In this document: positions 12,866 to 26,525 of the stretch, piece after piece
Position numbering within the stretch: the stretch's first letter is position 1
How the letters are laid out: every line of letters starts with the position of its first letter
From: Hirudinaria manillensis
Lineage: Eukaryota > Annelida > Clitellata > Hirudinida > Hirudinidae
Direction of reading: 5' to 3'
Length of the DNA stretch: 64,000 nt
Assembly (NCBI GenBank): GCA_034509925.1
Contig: CM067527.1
Span: 4,832,501-4,896,500, forward strand
Translations under genes and position numbers: made by a program
Notes under the pieces: generated by a model
Databases searched by the model: none
Told to the model about the DNA's origin: nothing
The model's input: only the letters and a program-made list of their open reading frames with translations

Positions 12866-13640
12866 AATTTTACCTGTCGAGATGAAATTCACGATTTTCA
12901 TATCATTTTGTGATAGAACCAGAAGTATTACCTTTTTTTGTGGATGTAAAATTTATTCCATTCTTTATTTTTATATTCTCTCCTTCGAAAGCAGTGCTTA
13001 AGTTTTCTTGTCTGCAACTTATTATATTATTTTTATTACCTGATTTTGCCTTATTGCTTAATTAGTTGCGTTGTGTAGCACTGAAATTTTGTTCAGAGAT
13101 TACAAATTGAGATTAATTAGTCATTCTTCTTTTGTCTGCTGGTGAAGAGTTTAAGTGGAAATTAAAATGTAATTCATGCTTTATTTTTAAACTTTTGAGC
13201 CTGTGAAATGTTTTTTATGATATTTTATAATAAATCTTTTTTTGTGTTTTGAACAAATAGTTAGAGCTGTGTTACTTGTTATGGTTGTGGCTAGCCAATA
13301 ACCTGCAAGGTCATAAAGTTTGTTTTGGGAAAAGTAGTTATGACTTATGCATTAAAATAAATTATTTTCCTGAGAAAATCAAGTTTGGACAATTTGAATG
13401 ATGTTAATATAATACATTCATGATAATAAAAGGAGTTTATTATTAACAATTTCAAAGTGAATGATTTTCTCATGGGAAATAAATATCTCACAAACTCCTC
13501 TTCTATTCTTACTAATGTAAGAATGTTTATTAATTAATTAAAATAAGTAAAGTCAATAATCTATAAAGTCAACATGACGGATCCCTATCGGGGAACAAGT
13601 TGAAATTATTTATAATAGTGTTGCTCTTCAGTTCCAAACG
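12866..13640. other. 3' UTR of beta-catenin A and convergent tail region
   Basis: AT-rich non-coding sequence with a poly(A) signal at 13229-13234, about 365 bp after the stop. The following ~400 bp lie between two convergent genes and show nothing else. Confidence 0.6.
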
Positions 13641-14774
13641 TCATCTCTTTAATTCTGGAAACATTCGTACCAGGAACAATACCAGGTAAATCAAAATCAT
13701 AATAATAATTCCAATTTTTGCAATTACAATGCCCCATCTTTTTAAAGTGAAAGAATCCAGTATTAAAGCTGCAACTGAAAGCAAAAACTTTAATCATAAC
13801 TATCCGTTTTCAATAACTCTTGGGAAAAAATAACCACTAACTCAGCAATATTAAAGAGATTATTCCAAAAACATGTGCTATAATTATAGCTACAATAGCT
13901 AATACAAAAGCCCAAAAGTAACTCATATCTGCGTCGAGAACATTTGCATTGGCATTTTTGTTAATTTCAGTCTTGGATATCTTTGCATCTCCTTGCTCAT
14001 TTTCTCCAATTTCGGGACCAACTGGAGCTGCTCCGCTACTATCCTATTAAAGTACATTCATACTTCATTACCGCACTATATTTATAATTTTGTACATCAA
14101 CATTATGTGGTAGAAATGTGTCAAAGTTACATGCACTACTCAACAACTCATTTTGCTTCGTGCTTTTGGCTGCTGAACGCGAAAATCACATACATATGGG
14201 ATAGTATGGGTACCATACATCCCGCTTTTTTTTGTTGTCTTTTTAATCTTCAATTTTGTAATTTTTTTTAATAAAGGACTAGGATAGTTTGCCCCTTCCT
14301 TGAAAATAACATTCTTGGTAACCAGGGATATAGGGGACTATCCAACTCCCCCATTGGTGGGCCCCTTTGAGTGACTTTGGTATGGGAAATTATGGTATGA
14401 GAAGCGTAAAAAAAAAATAAAATGTAAAATTTTCTCCTTATCTCGGCCAATTTAAATGAAAAGTTAGTGAAGAGGTTCAAGAAAATTTGTGTTAGTAACT
14501 TCACTTCAGATTTTGCTGAAGTTGCTGGATTGCTGTGATAAAATAAAATAAAATCAATTTAAAATTGGAGATGTATTTTGTTCAACAAAAAAAGATAACA
14601 AACAAAACCGTAACCGTGTTTTTGAATATTTGTCGCAATCGTGTGTTATTTAATTTATGTGTTGCATATATTTGAGTTTGCAGTCAGAGCTAAGTCTGAT
14701 GAACAGTGAAACAACCCTCCGAAGTTCCTACCGCTAACAAACTGCGTCAATGACAAAAATGAGTCGTGAGCCAT
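13641..14774 (-). CDS. Hypothetical small two-pass membrane protein
   Basis: Not assigned to a family. Two minus-strand exons are well supported: 14043-13842 and 13774-13641, with donor GTTAGT, acceptor TTTCAG and stop at 13641. A candidate first coding exon 14774-14739 (MAHDSFLSLTQF, in a good CCATGG context) fits the phase exactly and gives 372 nt, 123 aa. The N-terminal ~45 residues are polar and acidic. Two long hydrophobic segments follow, SYFWAFVLAIVAIIIAHVFG and GIVIAKIGIIIMILIYLVLF, split by the intron and by a short KRW loop; the protein ends PELKR. The layout loosely recalls small two-helix proteins such as CD225/dispanins, but I see no signature residues. It is convergent with beta-catenin A. 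The first exon is the weakest part. Confidence 0.5.
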
Positions 14775-17390
14775 GGAGTTCTTACAGCCTATACCAGGGA
14801 CATTCAGCTAGATTTTATGATTGATGTGATTTTTTGTGATTGATGTCCTAAGGTCAGGCTTAAAAAGGTTATTAGTTGCTATTTACCAGATATTTATACA
14901 TTTTGTGGCATTAGGATAACTAAACTTGTCTATGACCTGACAAAAAACGCGAACCAAAGAGTCAGAAAGCGATTCTCACCTCCCTACTCGTCTCAGACGA
15001 GAGAGAGAGCGTTCCTCGACGAAAGGAGTAGTTGACATCTTTTCTAAAGATGGCCGAACTACTCCAATCCTTCCTCGCGCTCAGTGAGAGACTCGTTATC
15101 CTGGTTTAAATACCAGAATAAGTTTTGACTGATTTCCTAGAGAAGTCACTTATAGAGATGACTTTGGAGAAGCTCACCGGCATAAAAGGTCGAAAAAACC
15201 GATTGCGTTGTTTAAATGACTATTTCAGCCAAAATGTTGGCTAATCAAAATCAATTGGGAATTGGTAGACCGTAATGGATGTTTGCAGCAATAACATAAT
15301 GGTAGTTCGAAAAAAATCGATATGGGGCGGGGCGCCTTTGACGGTTTAGCTTAGGTGAAGTACACCAGAAATCTTCAATCAGATTTTCTTTTATTGGTGT
15401 CTGAAATAAGCTTTCTTAGTGTTTATTTTAACTTTCTTAGTTTTCTTAATGCGAAAGATGACATTCTTATCAACTTCTTGAGGTCTGGTATGAATGATGT
15501 TGCAACATCCATGCAATGTTCCAGTATCTTGTTTCCCCATGTACATTCCATGCTTTTTAATTTGTTAATTGCTGAGAAACTACTTTCATGTTCTGTGTTC
15601 TGTGCAGGAGTTAAAGCAAGTTAAACAAAGGGGTAATCCATTGCAAATATTGTGCACGTACTTAAAAACACTATTTCTAATTTAGGTTATTTAGTTTCAC
15701 CATCTTTGCGCTCCATTTCACACCCTTTGCGGGTTCTGGACCATTAATTGATGTTGGATACTCCCTACTCATAATAATAATCATAAAATCATGATTTGAA
15801 AAATAAGTATTTCCTGTATCGGTCTTTGGGGTCCACCGTCAAAAATAAGGGAATACTATTTTATACGGCTACATGATATGTGATTTCTTTAAATTCAATT
15901 AGGAAAAATCTAACCATGCTCCACAAATGTATTTTGCACAAGTTACTTAAAATTAAAATTTAAGTATTCTTACGTCACAAACACATAGAGAAGGAATGAA
16001 TTGGGATTTAAAGTGAAATGCTTAAAAAATCCTTATAAACGTACAACTTATAAATTTCAATCCACTAAGCCTTTTTCGCTACGAAGAATGGTTAGGAAAA
16101 AATCGCGTTTTTGTTACGGAAAATAAAAATCTATTACTTAAATGCTATAGTAAATATAATTACTAGTAAAGTTAATACATTTTTACTTAATTCACTTGCT
16201 GAAGAAAATTGCTTTACTACTGCTGACTTAAGTACTTACTAATCTATAACCTATTTTGAATTTTCTAATAGATTATGGGGGAAATACGGGCATAATTCAT
16301 TAAGTCTGGTAAATCCAGATAAAATTTAAGTTCCAAACGAAGGAAGGCATTCGCTTTCTTACCATGAACCAATTTTAGGATGTTTGCTTTTTTTTTTAAA
16401 TATGCTGAATTTACAAGAGTTAAAAGCATTATATGAAGAGTGTTCCAAACCATCGTTTACACTGCAAAATGTGTCAGCTAACATTGCCTACTCAGCCATG
16501 CAGTCCTGGAGAACACTGAGCCGATTGGCGGAAAGTCTTTGTGTGATCCAGTTTAAACGAATTTGAAAACATAGCCAGTGCTAGAACAACAGTTTAAAAT
16601 AAAACAAAACATACATTAACCATATCAATATAGTTTTAAACACATATAATAAAACAATAACAACTGGAGACGCATTTTGGACCTAAATGTGTGACACAAT
16701 AGATGGAACTATATACTTTAGCGGAGGCATTTACAAATGAGCCCTTTCCAACAACCGAGAGAAAGCGGTGTATTAATGCCCGTCAAAGATTGCGATTTAA
16801 AGGCGGAACGAGTGTTTGAGAAAGAGGGAAAAATTAACAGATTGTCAGCTTTTCGGATTGCTTTTTGACGGATAAATTGGAGACATTTCGGATTACGTTT
16901 ATCTTGGAGTTCTAACGACCACTGACTTTCAAGGAATATCGTAAGCCAAGTAGTCGATTAGAGTTTTATGATGATGGCGATGAATTCGAACCAAAGCATT
17001 TCTAACTACTGGTTGTGTGAATGCATTCTCTAACGAAAACTAATACTTTTTTTAACGTTTTATTTTCTGTATTTCTAAAGTTCGCGTCGACATCAACTAA
17101 TCGCAACATTTCATCGTGGATCGTCAATTCATTTTTGTTGCCGCCATAGAGGCTAGACGAAACCACAATAATTTAAGTTAATATTTTATTTAATCGTTCT
17201 GTCTATAATGTTGTCATTTTTCGTTTTTGTGTCGTGTATTTGATGGTTTACATGAAAAGACGTTTGTATTGGCAGCTTTAGTGAATGTAGTTCTAAGATG
17301 TCTTTCAGTTGATTTATTTTTTGTTAATAGTTTTTTTTTACAACGCCTTCATTTCTAGCTCAGAATCAGTTATTCAACTTATAATTGGCC
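14775..17390. other. Intergenic region upstream of beta-catenin B
   Basis: About 2.6 kb with no exon I can support. It holds two adjacent hairpin-forming palindromes (14988-15065) and a few short open frames without recognisable similarity (15355-15624, 16265-16453). These could be eroded transposon remnants, but nothing identifies them. The promoter and any untranslated first exon of beta-catenin B should lie in its right part. Confidence 0.45.
14988..15065. repeat. Two adjacent inverted repeats (hairpins)
   Basis: CTCGTCT-C-AGACGAG at 14988-15002 is a perfect 7+7 palindrome. At 15025-15065, GGAGTAGTT pairs with AACTACTCC around an inner ATCTTT-TCT-AAAGAT stem. The flanks are GA-rich. They may be the tip of a foldback element or structured RNA; undetermined. 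Confidence 0.7.
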
Positions 17391-20300
17391 ATGTCCTATC
17401 AAAAGAATATGATGCCTCAACAGATAAATGGTTACTAATTCAAAAATTGTGTCTAGTGGATTTGTTAATGTGACACATTAAGGTTCTGTGTTTCAATTTC
17501 AGTTCGCCCTTCACCAGGACAGCCCTCAACACCTGGCAATCCACATCAGACTTACCTCAGCATTGGAGACATGTCACCAATGGACACAGCTCAGCAAACG
17601 ATGTTGTGGCAACAAAATCAGTATTTGGTTGATTCTGGTATCAACTCTGGAACGACAACTCAGGCACCATCAATAAGTGCCAAAAATGGAATCGAGTCCG
17701 GGGATATTGCTCCCCAGCCACCATTACTTTATAACTACGACGAATATTCTATGCCTCCAGTTTATGGGCAACCTCAAGTGAATGGTGAGTTTGAATGACT
17801 CAAGAAATTAAAAGGATAATAACCATTGTTGTTGATTTTGGGATACTTGCTGATTGTGAGGCTGTTTACCTTAAACATGCTATTGCTTTAGAAATCACTG
17901 GAATGCAGTGTGTGCCGCCACCTAACATCCAACCTTCTGTATATCCTGATTCAATGAATGAGGGCATACTTCCAAACAAAATGATACCTGATCCAACTCT
18001 TCCAATGGAACCAATGTCAAATGCAACTCAAGTGCTGAGAAATGCTGTCTCTAATCTGATTAATTACCAGGTCAGTTGTTTTGTTGGAAAGTCAGAGTGA
18101 CATTTTCTTGAGGTTTTGCTTTCCCCATTTTTGGACATTTTATTGAGTATGAGGATTTAAACTGATTTATGATTTAGATTTAAATTAAACAACTAACTTT
18201 GATATGCTTTGTTGGACATACGACACACGATCCAACACAGTAGATAGGCAGCAGATATTATTTAAGACAAAGCAGTAATTATGGTGACTTTATGGAATTT
18301 GTCCATCACTTGTGATATAGTTTACCTAATTTGGATATAAATTTTCAGGATGACAGTGATTTGGCTCAAGTGGCCATTCCAGAACTGGCTCAGTTATTAA
18401 ATGGTGAGGATCATGTTGTGGTTGGTCAAGCAGCAACAATGGTTCAACAGCTCTCCAAAAAGGAGGCAACAAGACTTGCAATCATCAATTCACCACAAAT
18501 GATTGCATCTCTCATCCATGGTATAAACACCACAGCAGACACTGAGACTATGAGATGTATTGCTGGGACACTTCACAATCTTTCCCATCACATTCAGGGT
18601 CTCCAGACTATATATAAAGCTGGAGTTATACCTGCTCTTGTGAAGTTACTGAGGTATCAGTTATGGAAACATCTTTGCCTATCTCCAGATAATTATGTCT
18701 AATATTTGTATTTTTTTTAGCTCCAATGTCGAGTCAATACTTTTCTATGCCATCACGACTCTCCACAACTTGCTGCTCATTCAAGAAGGATCAAAAATAG
18801 CTGTCAGAGCAGAGGGTGGACTACAAAAGATGGTGGCTCTTCTCCAGAATAACAATGTGAAGTTCTTGGCTATCACCACAGATTGCCTCCAATTGTTGGC
18901 TTATGGTAATCAGGATAGCAAGGTAATTCTTAGTATTTAGTATTTAATATTGAAGTTTTACATATATAGCTCACATGCATTTGCTTGTTAGCTGGCCATT
19001 TTGTCCAGCAACGGACCGTCAGAACTAGTCAGAATAATGCAGACTTATTCATACGAAAAACTTCTTTGGACCACTTCAAGAGTTCTAAAGGTTCTCTCAG
19101 TTTGTCCTCAGAATAAAATGGCTATCATTAATGCCGGTTGGTCCTCATTTATTGAAACATTCTTCTACTGTCTCTTAATCTGTAATATTGTAATAACATC
19201 ATAACAATTACACAGTATGATGATCTATTCATCTCATCAAAAATGAAATCTGTGTATTGTCTATTAATCAGTTAATTTAGATATATGTTGTCCTTGACTG
19301 GTTTGTAGTCTGCATTTAAAAATACTCAAACTTTTCCTTAGTATTTGTCAACATAAGTTTTTCAAATTTCATATGAGATGGTGAAAATTTATGAAAATAA
19401 ACCGTGAATTGCTATCGTAGGTGGAATGTCTACCCTAGCGATGCATCTACGAAGTAACAGTACACGTCTTGTCCAAAACTGTCTCTGGACGTTGAGGAAT
19501 CTTTCTGATACTGCTACTCAGGCTGTGAGTCACTCTTTATGAGATATTTCTAGGAAATGAGATTTCGTTCATTTTTTTATTTTATTTAAAAACGACAGGA
19601 TAATCTAGAGCATTTGCTGCAAATCTTGGTGCAAATGTTGAGTGCCAACGATACGAGCGTCGTGACGTGCGTGGCAGGAATCTTGTCGAATCTGACTTGC
19701 AACAACCAGACCAACAAGATGTTCGTCTGCCGTAGCGGAGGGATAGAGACTTTGATCAGCACTCTCATGCAATTTAATGACAAGGAGGAAATAACAGAAC
19801 CGGCTGTCGGTTGAATTTGTCTTTGCATTTATTGGTCGTGTTTCTGTAAGTCACGAACGACCGTTTGCGTGTCTCAGGTTTGCGCCCTTCGTCACTTGAC
19901 TAGTCGCCACCCGGAGGCGGAATCGGCACAGAACGCGGTCAGAGTGTACAACGGTCTTCCGCTGCTCACCAAACTTCTGCAGCCGCCGAGCAGATGGCCG
20001 TTAATGAAAGCGGTCATGGGGCTAATAAGGAACTTGGCTCTTTCCCCTGGAAATCAGGCCCCTTTGAGGGAACATGGAGCGATCCCAAAAGTGGCACAAA
20101 TTCTCATGAGAGCTCACCAAGACACTCAAAGGGTACGTGATCTTTTATTATTTAATTTTTTCTCGTGGGGGTTTGCTTTTGGTCGTTCGTCATTCATTTG
20201 ACGAAGAGGCTCGAAGGTGCGTGTGCACTCTGTTTTAATTGCATCCTATTTGTTAATGATCCCTTTGCTCGTGCTTTGTTTATCCGTTCTCCTAATTACT

Positions 20301-21263
20301 TATGATTAATTCTCTTTGGAAGTGATTCTGTTCTTACGAAAGCTGCAACGAATTTGCGCCGATTAATTTCTGCAATTCTTACAGTCTTCTAGTCAACCGG
20401 TTCACGTGGACGGCGTAAAGATGGAGGAGGTTCTGGAGGGTGCCATCGGAACTCTGCACATCATGTCACGAGAAGCCCAAAATAGGGCCGTCATATGTGG
20501 ATTAGACTTTGTTCTCCATATTTTGGTCCAGGTCTAGTTTAGTTTTTTTTAACGCTTTTGATAACGAGAAGAGATAATATACGTATTTACAAATTTGGTA
20601 GCTTTTGCATTATCCGAACGAGAACATACAGAGAGTGGCAACTGGAGTCTTGACGGAATTGGCCTCAGAAGCCGAAGGTGTTGCTATGATCGAAAAACAG
20701 GGCGCTGCTGCCAGATTAAGTGAACTCGTTAGATCCCATAATGAAACATTGGGTGAGTAGAATAGCATAGAATTTTTTCCGTTATTGTTGTTGCAGCTAA
20801 TATCGAGGCAATGATTGTTTCAGCAACGAACGCAACTAATGTACTCTATCAGTTAAAGAGGGAGAAACCTAAAGAACCCCACCATTTCCAGCAAAGAATG
20901 GCAAATTCTGAGAAGTTTCGGGCCGGACCGATGCCCACTGCCCCTCCTCTCAATCTACCTGGCAGTTCCATGTGGCCCCAAAAACAAATGTCTTCTTGGA
21001 ATGAGGTTAATTCATTTGTAACTGAGATAAATTATTTCCATGTAAAAGAAATTAGTTTTACGAATGGATCCTATCACCTTGCGACCAAATTTTAGTGGGG
21101 CAGCAACGCGTCGAACTTCAATCAGCCGAGCATCAATCCCGGCATGATTCCGATGAATCACGACTTCTCCGACATCGACATGGTTCCTTCGGAGATGGGA
21201 TTCGACGGCCAGTACGCCACGAAGAACGTGCCGGGAGGCTCCATGATGGGGTGGTTTGACTGA
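17391..21263 (+). CDS. CTNNB1: Beta-catenin/Armadillo, tandem copy B (canonical-looking)
   Basis: Thirteen exons at the same intron positions as copy A: 17391-17430, 17503-17784, 17892-18070, 18349-18653, 18721-18922, 18992-19136, 19421-19524, 19599-19805, 19878-20132, 20385-20531, 20602-20752, 20824-21005, 21096-21263; 2367 nt, 788 aa. The degron [14 protein letters not shown] (from about residue 57) keeps every GSK3/CK1 position of the vertebrate motif. [14 protein letters not shown] matches the alpha-catenin-binding segment. The armadillo array includes [61 protein letters not shown] and [14 protein letters not shown]. The protein ends GWFD, a shortened form of the vertebrate WFDTDL end without its PDZ-binding residues. 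All introns are GT-AG. A possible AATAAA lies at 22540-22545. B is closer to canonical beta-catenin than A or C and probably does the main Wnt work (inference). Confidence 0.96.
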
Positions 21264-22595
21264 GGTGCTCGCAAGTGCCGAAGCTTTGCGGACTGCTGGA
21301 ACTTTTTATTTTTGACTCGTTCTCTCTTTTTCGTCTCATTTTACAAAACTCTTGAGGCCACTTTAGGCAGGCATATATATTTCTGTTGTTGTGTCACTTA
21401 AGCTGATATGACCAATATTATTTTTTTTCTGTGTATTTTTTATATATATATATATATATGTAGATGTCTTGTTTTCACCTCTTCAATCACGTCTCGTAAC
21501 TCTCTTACGTGTTCTATTTAAAAACTAAATGCTCTCTTCATGAATTATTAATCAGTTTATTATTCAGTTTAGAAACTTTCGAGTCAATGTTTCATTACTA
21601 AGTGTTTTAATTATCACCATTTGGTAGTAAAATGTGAACCGAATAACCTGAACGTCGTTCGAATTCTATAACGATTGAAAGCTTTCCGATCCGATGTCCT
21701 CTGAGATGTTCGGATGTGGTCGAGTTCACAGAGGATTTCATTGAAACCTGTCATAGCTTTCTTATCTGGTCTTACATGTCCTCCTATGACGGATCCAGAG
21801 TCTCAGGAACGTAAACAGGAAGGTAAACATGCAAGACAACACAGAGGGAGTGGGGTTAGGTCGCTTTAGTATCTGCCATGGTGTTTGGTAATGTAAGCTG
21901 CTGTTGTCAGAGCTCTGGTGCACTTGCCTGACGGCTACGGATTTGGCAGTGGAATGTCGTCTGGTGCCGTTTGCGGCTTTGCTTTTCGAGTTCTGGTCTG
22001 GTTTCATACTATGATTTAATTTCGTAGGCTGGCCTGGGTATACGGGGTGCGGCATCTAAAGTGTCTTCGAAATTTTGGGTGCACGTTGTTGCTGTGTGTG
22101 ATTTGTGCCAGCTTAACTGACTCCGGCCGGTCTGCACATCTGGGACGGATCCCCCACCCGAAATTAACATCCTTGCTTTGTCCCAAAGCCTTAAGAAAAT
22201 TTTTTATTTAGCATTTTTGTACGACAACTTAAACTTACTTAGATTTGAATATTGCGTCAATATGATGATACTTGATTTGCATTACTAATTTTTAGTGTCT
22301 ATTAGATAATTGCCGGATAGTTTTTCGTGTAAAAGTTTTGCTTAACTTTGACCTCTAGTGAGCAAGAATCAAGCGACTTTAGTTTCTGATCGTGTTTAAT
22401 GTAGCCTATTTATTAAGCATATACCTATATACACACCTATATGTAAAATAATTAAGGCCCAAAAAGGTATTATTGAAGCTACCTGAATTTATTTATATAT
22501 AATACAATTTAACCTGTTGAGTTTAACAACTCCAAATTCAATAAAGGTAAATACATTTTTATTGATTCAATACAGATTTAATTTAACATTTAAAA
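21264..22595. other. 3' UTR of beta-catenin B and spacer
   Basis: Non-coding; contains a (TA)n run near 21440-21462 and an AATAAA at 22540-22545. The 97-codon minus-strand frame at 21762-22055 has no coding character. No other feature seen. Confidence 0.5.
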
Positions 22596-25500
22596 ATGTT
22601 TAAATTAGTTTTATTATTCATATTATTAATGTTTATTTTTGTTTTTGTGATTCTGAACTTGACATTGGGTAATTCGACCTGCGCGGTGTGGAAAAGCACG
22701 CTGTATGATAAGGACGACGGTCGTAGTGTCGGGCTTGGCAAGCGGTTGCATATAACTCAGGAGCTGAAGATATTTCCTTTGAACATCAGGATAGATTTGA
22801 TTCCACAGGTTGCCATATTTTGCATATTTATTCTCTTTTAGTTTGTCTTTAACATTTATTTTTAAGCCAGTAACATTGACTGACTTTGCTTACATAGAGT
22901 TACATCATTGCACAAAGATTGCATTAGCGGATAGGTGATATTAACCTTGTGCCTATTTTAAACACGGCTTATTTGATTGTCCATTTGAAATATTTATTTT
23001 ATATTGTTTGGGTAGATTACTTATTTTGTGATTACATTTTGAGGTTTAGCCAAGCTTTATGGCGTTTAGATTGTGATGGAAATCACTAAAAGATCTATCG
23101 AAAAGTACGATTGACACTTGCTTAAAATGTTTGATTTAAATGATTTGACATATGTGCTATCCATGAACATGTATATTTGATGCAACTCGAATATTACATT
23201 GAAGTGAGACCTTTAATGAAGTGACCTTTCATTTTGTAAAACGATGTTAGTCTTAGAATTAATAATTTATTAAAAAGTTTTTAGTGTTCGTTTAAAGCTT
23301 TATTTACCCCGACGAATTCTTAAGAAGCACATTATTCATTGGACTTAATTCAAGCATTGTTGATCTTTGACCTTTGCTCTCTCAGTAGAAGTTTCAGATT
23401 TTTGCATATTGCAGGTACCTTGTTGACAAATAATGAGTCAAGAATATTAACAACATGGGCTTAATTGGTTAATTGCAAATGGTTAAGACTTATTGAGGTC
23501 ACAAAGAGCCATTGTGTAGTCTTGTTTTGAAAAATAAGAACGTACTCTGATAATAATACCCACTAAGACTCTTAATACAATTTCAACCTAATCTTCACTT
23601 TTATTCATATATAATTCTTACAATAAAGATTATGATTGATGTTGTTAGATCTAATAAGTTTAAATATATCTTAGGAAGGTATTGCTTAATTTTAAATTTC
23701 CTTTTCATTTCCATAATTAAATCTTTTTTTATTTGCAGAAGATTTTGAAATTAATTTCCTGGGATTTCACTTGTTCATCAAACCCCTGCAACATTGGAAA
23801 AGAAACATTTCTAATTTCTTGATTGCTTGATACTAATATCAACTTCACCATCACAACATCTGGAAGTGTTTGTGGACATCATCACCATCACAATTGAAGG
23901 AGTCTATTGCTCGCTTATCATCGCATTCATTGTAACATTGGGGATGCTTCTCACTGCCAAATTGTTCCGCTCCACCTCGAGATCCTTCAAGGCCTTTCCG
24001 TCAAACCGTCTTGGTGAGATATTTCGTAACTCTTAAATGAATGGATGGATGGACAAGCAAAAATGACTTCACAGAGATAGTTCTGTTGTGAGCAATGTGG
24101 ATTTGTTTTTAAACAAAATGTCTGTGCAGAAATTTGTGTGGCCGTAGGCCGTGCTATCGACAACAATGGCAAAAGTAAATTTTTCACTTACATCCATTCC
24201 TTGTTAACAACTGTTAAGCTGTTGTCTTTGATCTGCCAAGTGACAGATTAGTGAATCTGTTTGCTAATCTTGCTCATTATTCCAATCTATCTCCTGGCAA
24301 ATTTAGTTATCAATTCAGATAAATGGGTTTTTAATTCGATTTTATGTAATTTTTTATTGATAAATTTGGAAGTAAATTATGTATTTTTAGTTAATCATTA
24401 TTTGATTATTATATTCTTTTAAGTAACAGTTTAACAATCGTTATGCGATCATGTTAAAGCATGATAAAGCCTATTTAAATTGCAGGCTAACCAGCATTGT
24501 GAATGTTTTGCATCAGGATCAATAATAAAATGCTCTATAGGCTCTTAATCGTTTTGGACTTGCCATTAATTTTTGAACCCCAGGCTTAGAAAATGTGTTT
24601 GCACTGCCTGAGAATGTTTTACTAAACCCATTAGAAAAAAAATATAGAATAAAACAAAATAATTCAAAGCACTGAATTTGCTGAGCCTTTAAATGTGGGG
24701 AAATGTATTTGTAACTTTTGCTTTACTAATTAAGTAATTAAGTTATAAGGAATGCACACTGCAGGATCTACGGTGTAATTACAAGTTGACAGTTATTAAT
24801 ATTAATATTAAGAGGTTCTAATGAAGTCATTGAATACTGCGTTTATTGCAGGTGAAAATGCAAACAGCTTGATTTCTACAGAATCAAAATCTCGAAACTC
24901 TAAGGAGACAGAAACCTCGTGTACAGAAGAAACTCTCTCTTATCCTGGCCTGACGTGTCATCCACAACTCGAAGTCAACACTTCGAACCTGAAGTTTCGC
25001 AAGTGCAAGTCGAAGAAGAAAGAATCCGAGCAAGAAGCGGGAGTCGACGCCTCGGCCGAGGAACGTCGGAAAGAAAACGTTTTGAAGAAATCGAGCGTCG
25101 AGGAGCTGTCGAAGTTGTTGCTCGGAGACAAGTCTGACTTTGAACAGTGGTTGGAAGGCAGTCGCTCCGTTCGGGCCGCCGACGAGGACGATTCCGTACG
25201 CGAAACCAAGAACGACTGCGACAACCGGGACTCTCTGATATCCAGTTGCGACGCTTCCGACTGTTCCGAAGAGGATAAGGAGGACAAGAGTCCGGCGACG
25301 GTCGTAGAGTGGAATGAAAGCAAATTCTGTGAAACTTCTGGAAAAGTCGCTTGCGACGGAGAATGCAAAGTCGACTTTTCCATCCCGCGGAGTGGTTACT
25401 CGAGCGGTTGTCACAGCATGACTGCCAGCAGTTCTGGCGTCGTGTCGGATTCAGAAGGAGCGAGCCCAGGCTGCGATAGTCCCCATCGAGATGTTTTTAA

Positions 25501-26480
25501 TCTCCAGAATGAATTGAATTTGAAAATGGTCGACATACCTACCTCTCAGCTCGTTTGTGACGACGACGTGGCTTTCAAACTTCCAGAAGTTGAAAGCCAG
25601 TTCCAAGTGGTTCAAAGCAAGAAGAAAATGAAACTTAAATCAAAGTCAGGCGAAGCAAATAATCTCGATAAATCTGCTTACATTGCAATTAATCCTCGAA
25701 GAAATGACTCAGGAGATTCTAAGAAACAGAAGAAAAAGCATCATTCTGTTCGCAACATTGGTTCCGGCGACGACGTGCACCCGACGGAAATCGTCGAACC
25801 GCAACCTGCGTCGCTTTCGGTCGACCGATCGAATGTCGGCGTCATTCCGCAACAGGTCATGGCCGAATTTATTGCCCCGAAGCACGTTTCACCTTCGGAG
25901 ATCGAGCCGAGTTATTCCGCAGCGCCGAAAGGCGACAGGTGGAACGTAGCCAAGGGAGGAAAGAAAGCCAAGCAAGGCAAAAAGGAACAAAAGGTTACTT
26001 TGGAAAATGGAATCAACTTTTCCACGATCGAAAACGACGCGACGCCCGCCGAGAATTTTCGTTCGTCCTCGGAAACGGAGACGACGCGGAAGTCGTCTCG
26101 GCCGCTCGTCGAAACCGAAAAAATTTTGGAAAAGAAATCGGACGACACGACGTCGAAAAGTGCAACTAAAACCGGGCCCGAAGTCATCTCTTTTGGATCG
26201 AGCTGCAAAGACTTGGACACTTTCACGTCACCTCTTTCCACATCTAACAACTGCCAACATGAATCCAAATCAGAAAGGAGAAAGTTCATTGGCATGCCTT
26301 CAACTGATAGGCAAGGCTCAAGATCTAAGAAGCATCAGTTCAATCTCAAACAGGCCCAGAAATTTCTCCTGAATGGTTTGTCTTAAAATTTATCGTTAGT
26401 CATTAATCTATCATTAATTCAAAATCAAACATTCATTTTGTATACTTTGTAATGATTATAAATCACTATGATGGAAAATA

Positions 26481-26525
<45 letters not shown>

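Noticed and set aside
15355-16566. Short frames that could be transposon remnants
   Set aside because: No recognisable transposase, reverse transcriptase or terminal repeats; too weak to call.
21762-22055. 97-codon minus-strand frame in the 3' region of beta-catenin B
   Set aside because: Codon use and composition look random and no splice partners are visible.
24884-25414. 176- and 141-codon minus-strand frames
   Set aside because: Antisense shadows of the 1.5-kb coding exon on the plus strand.
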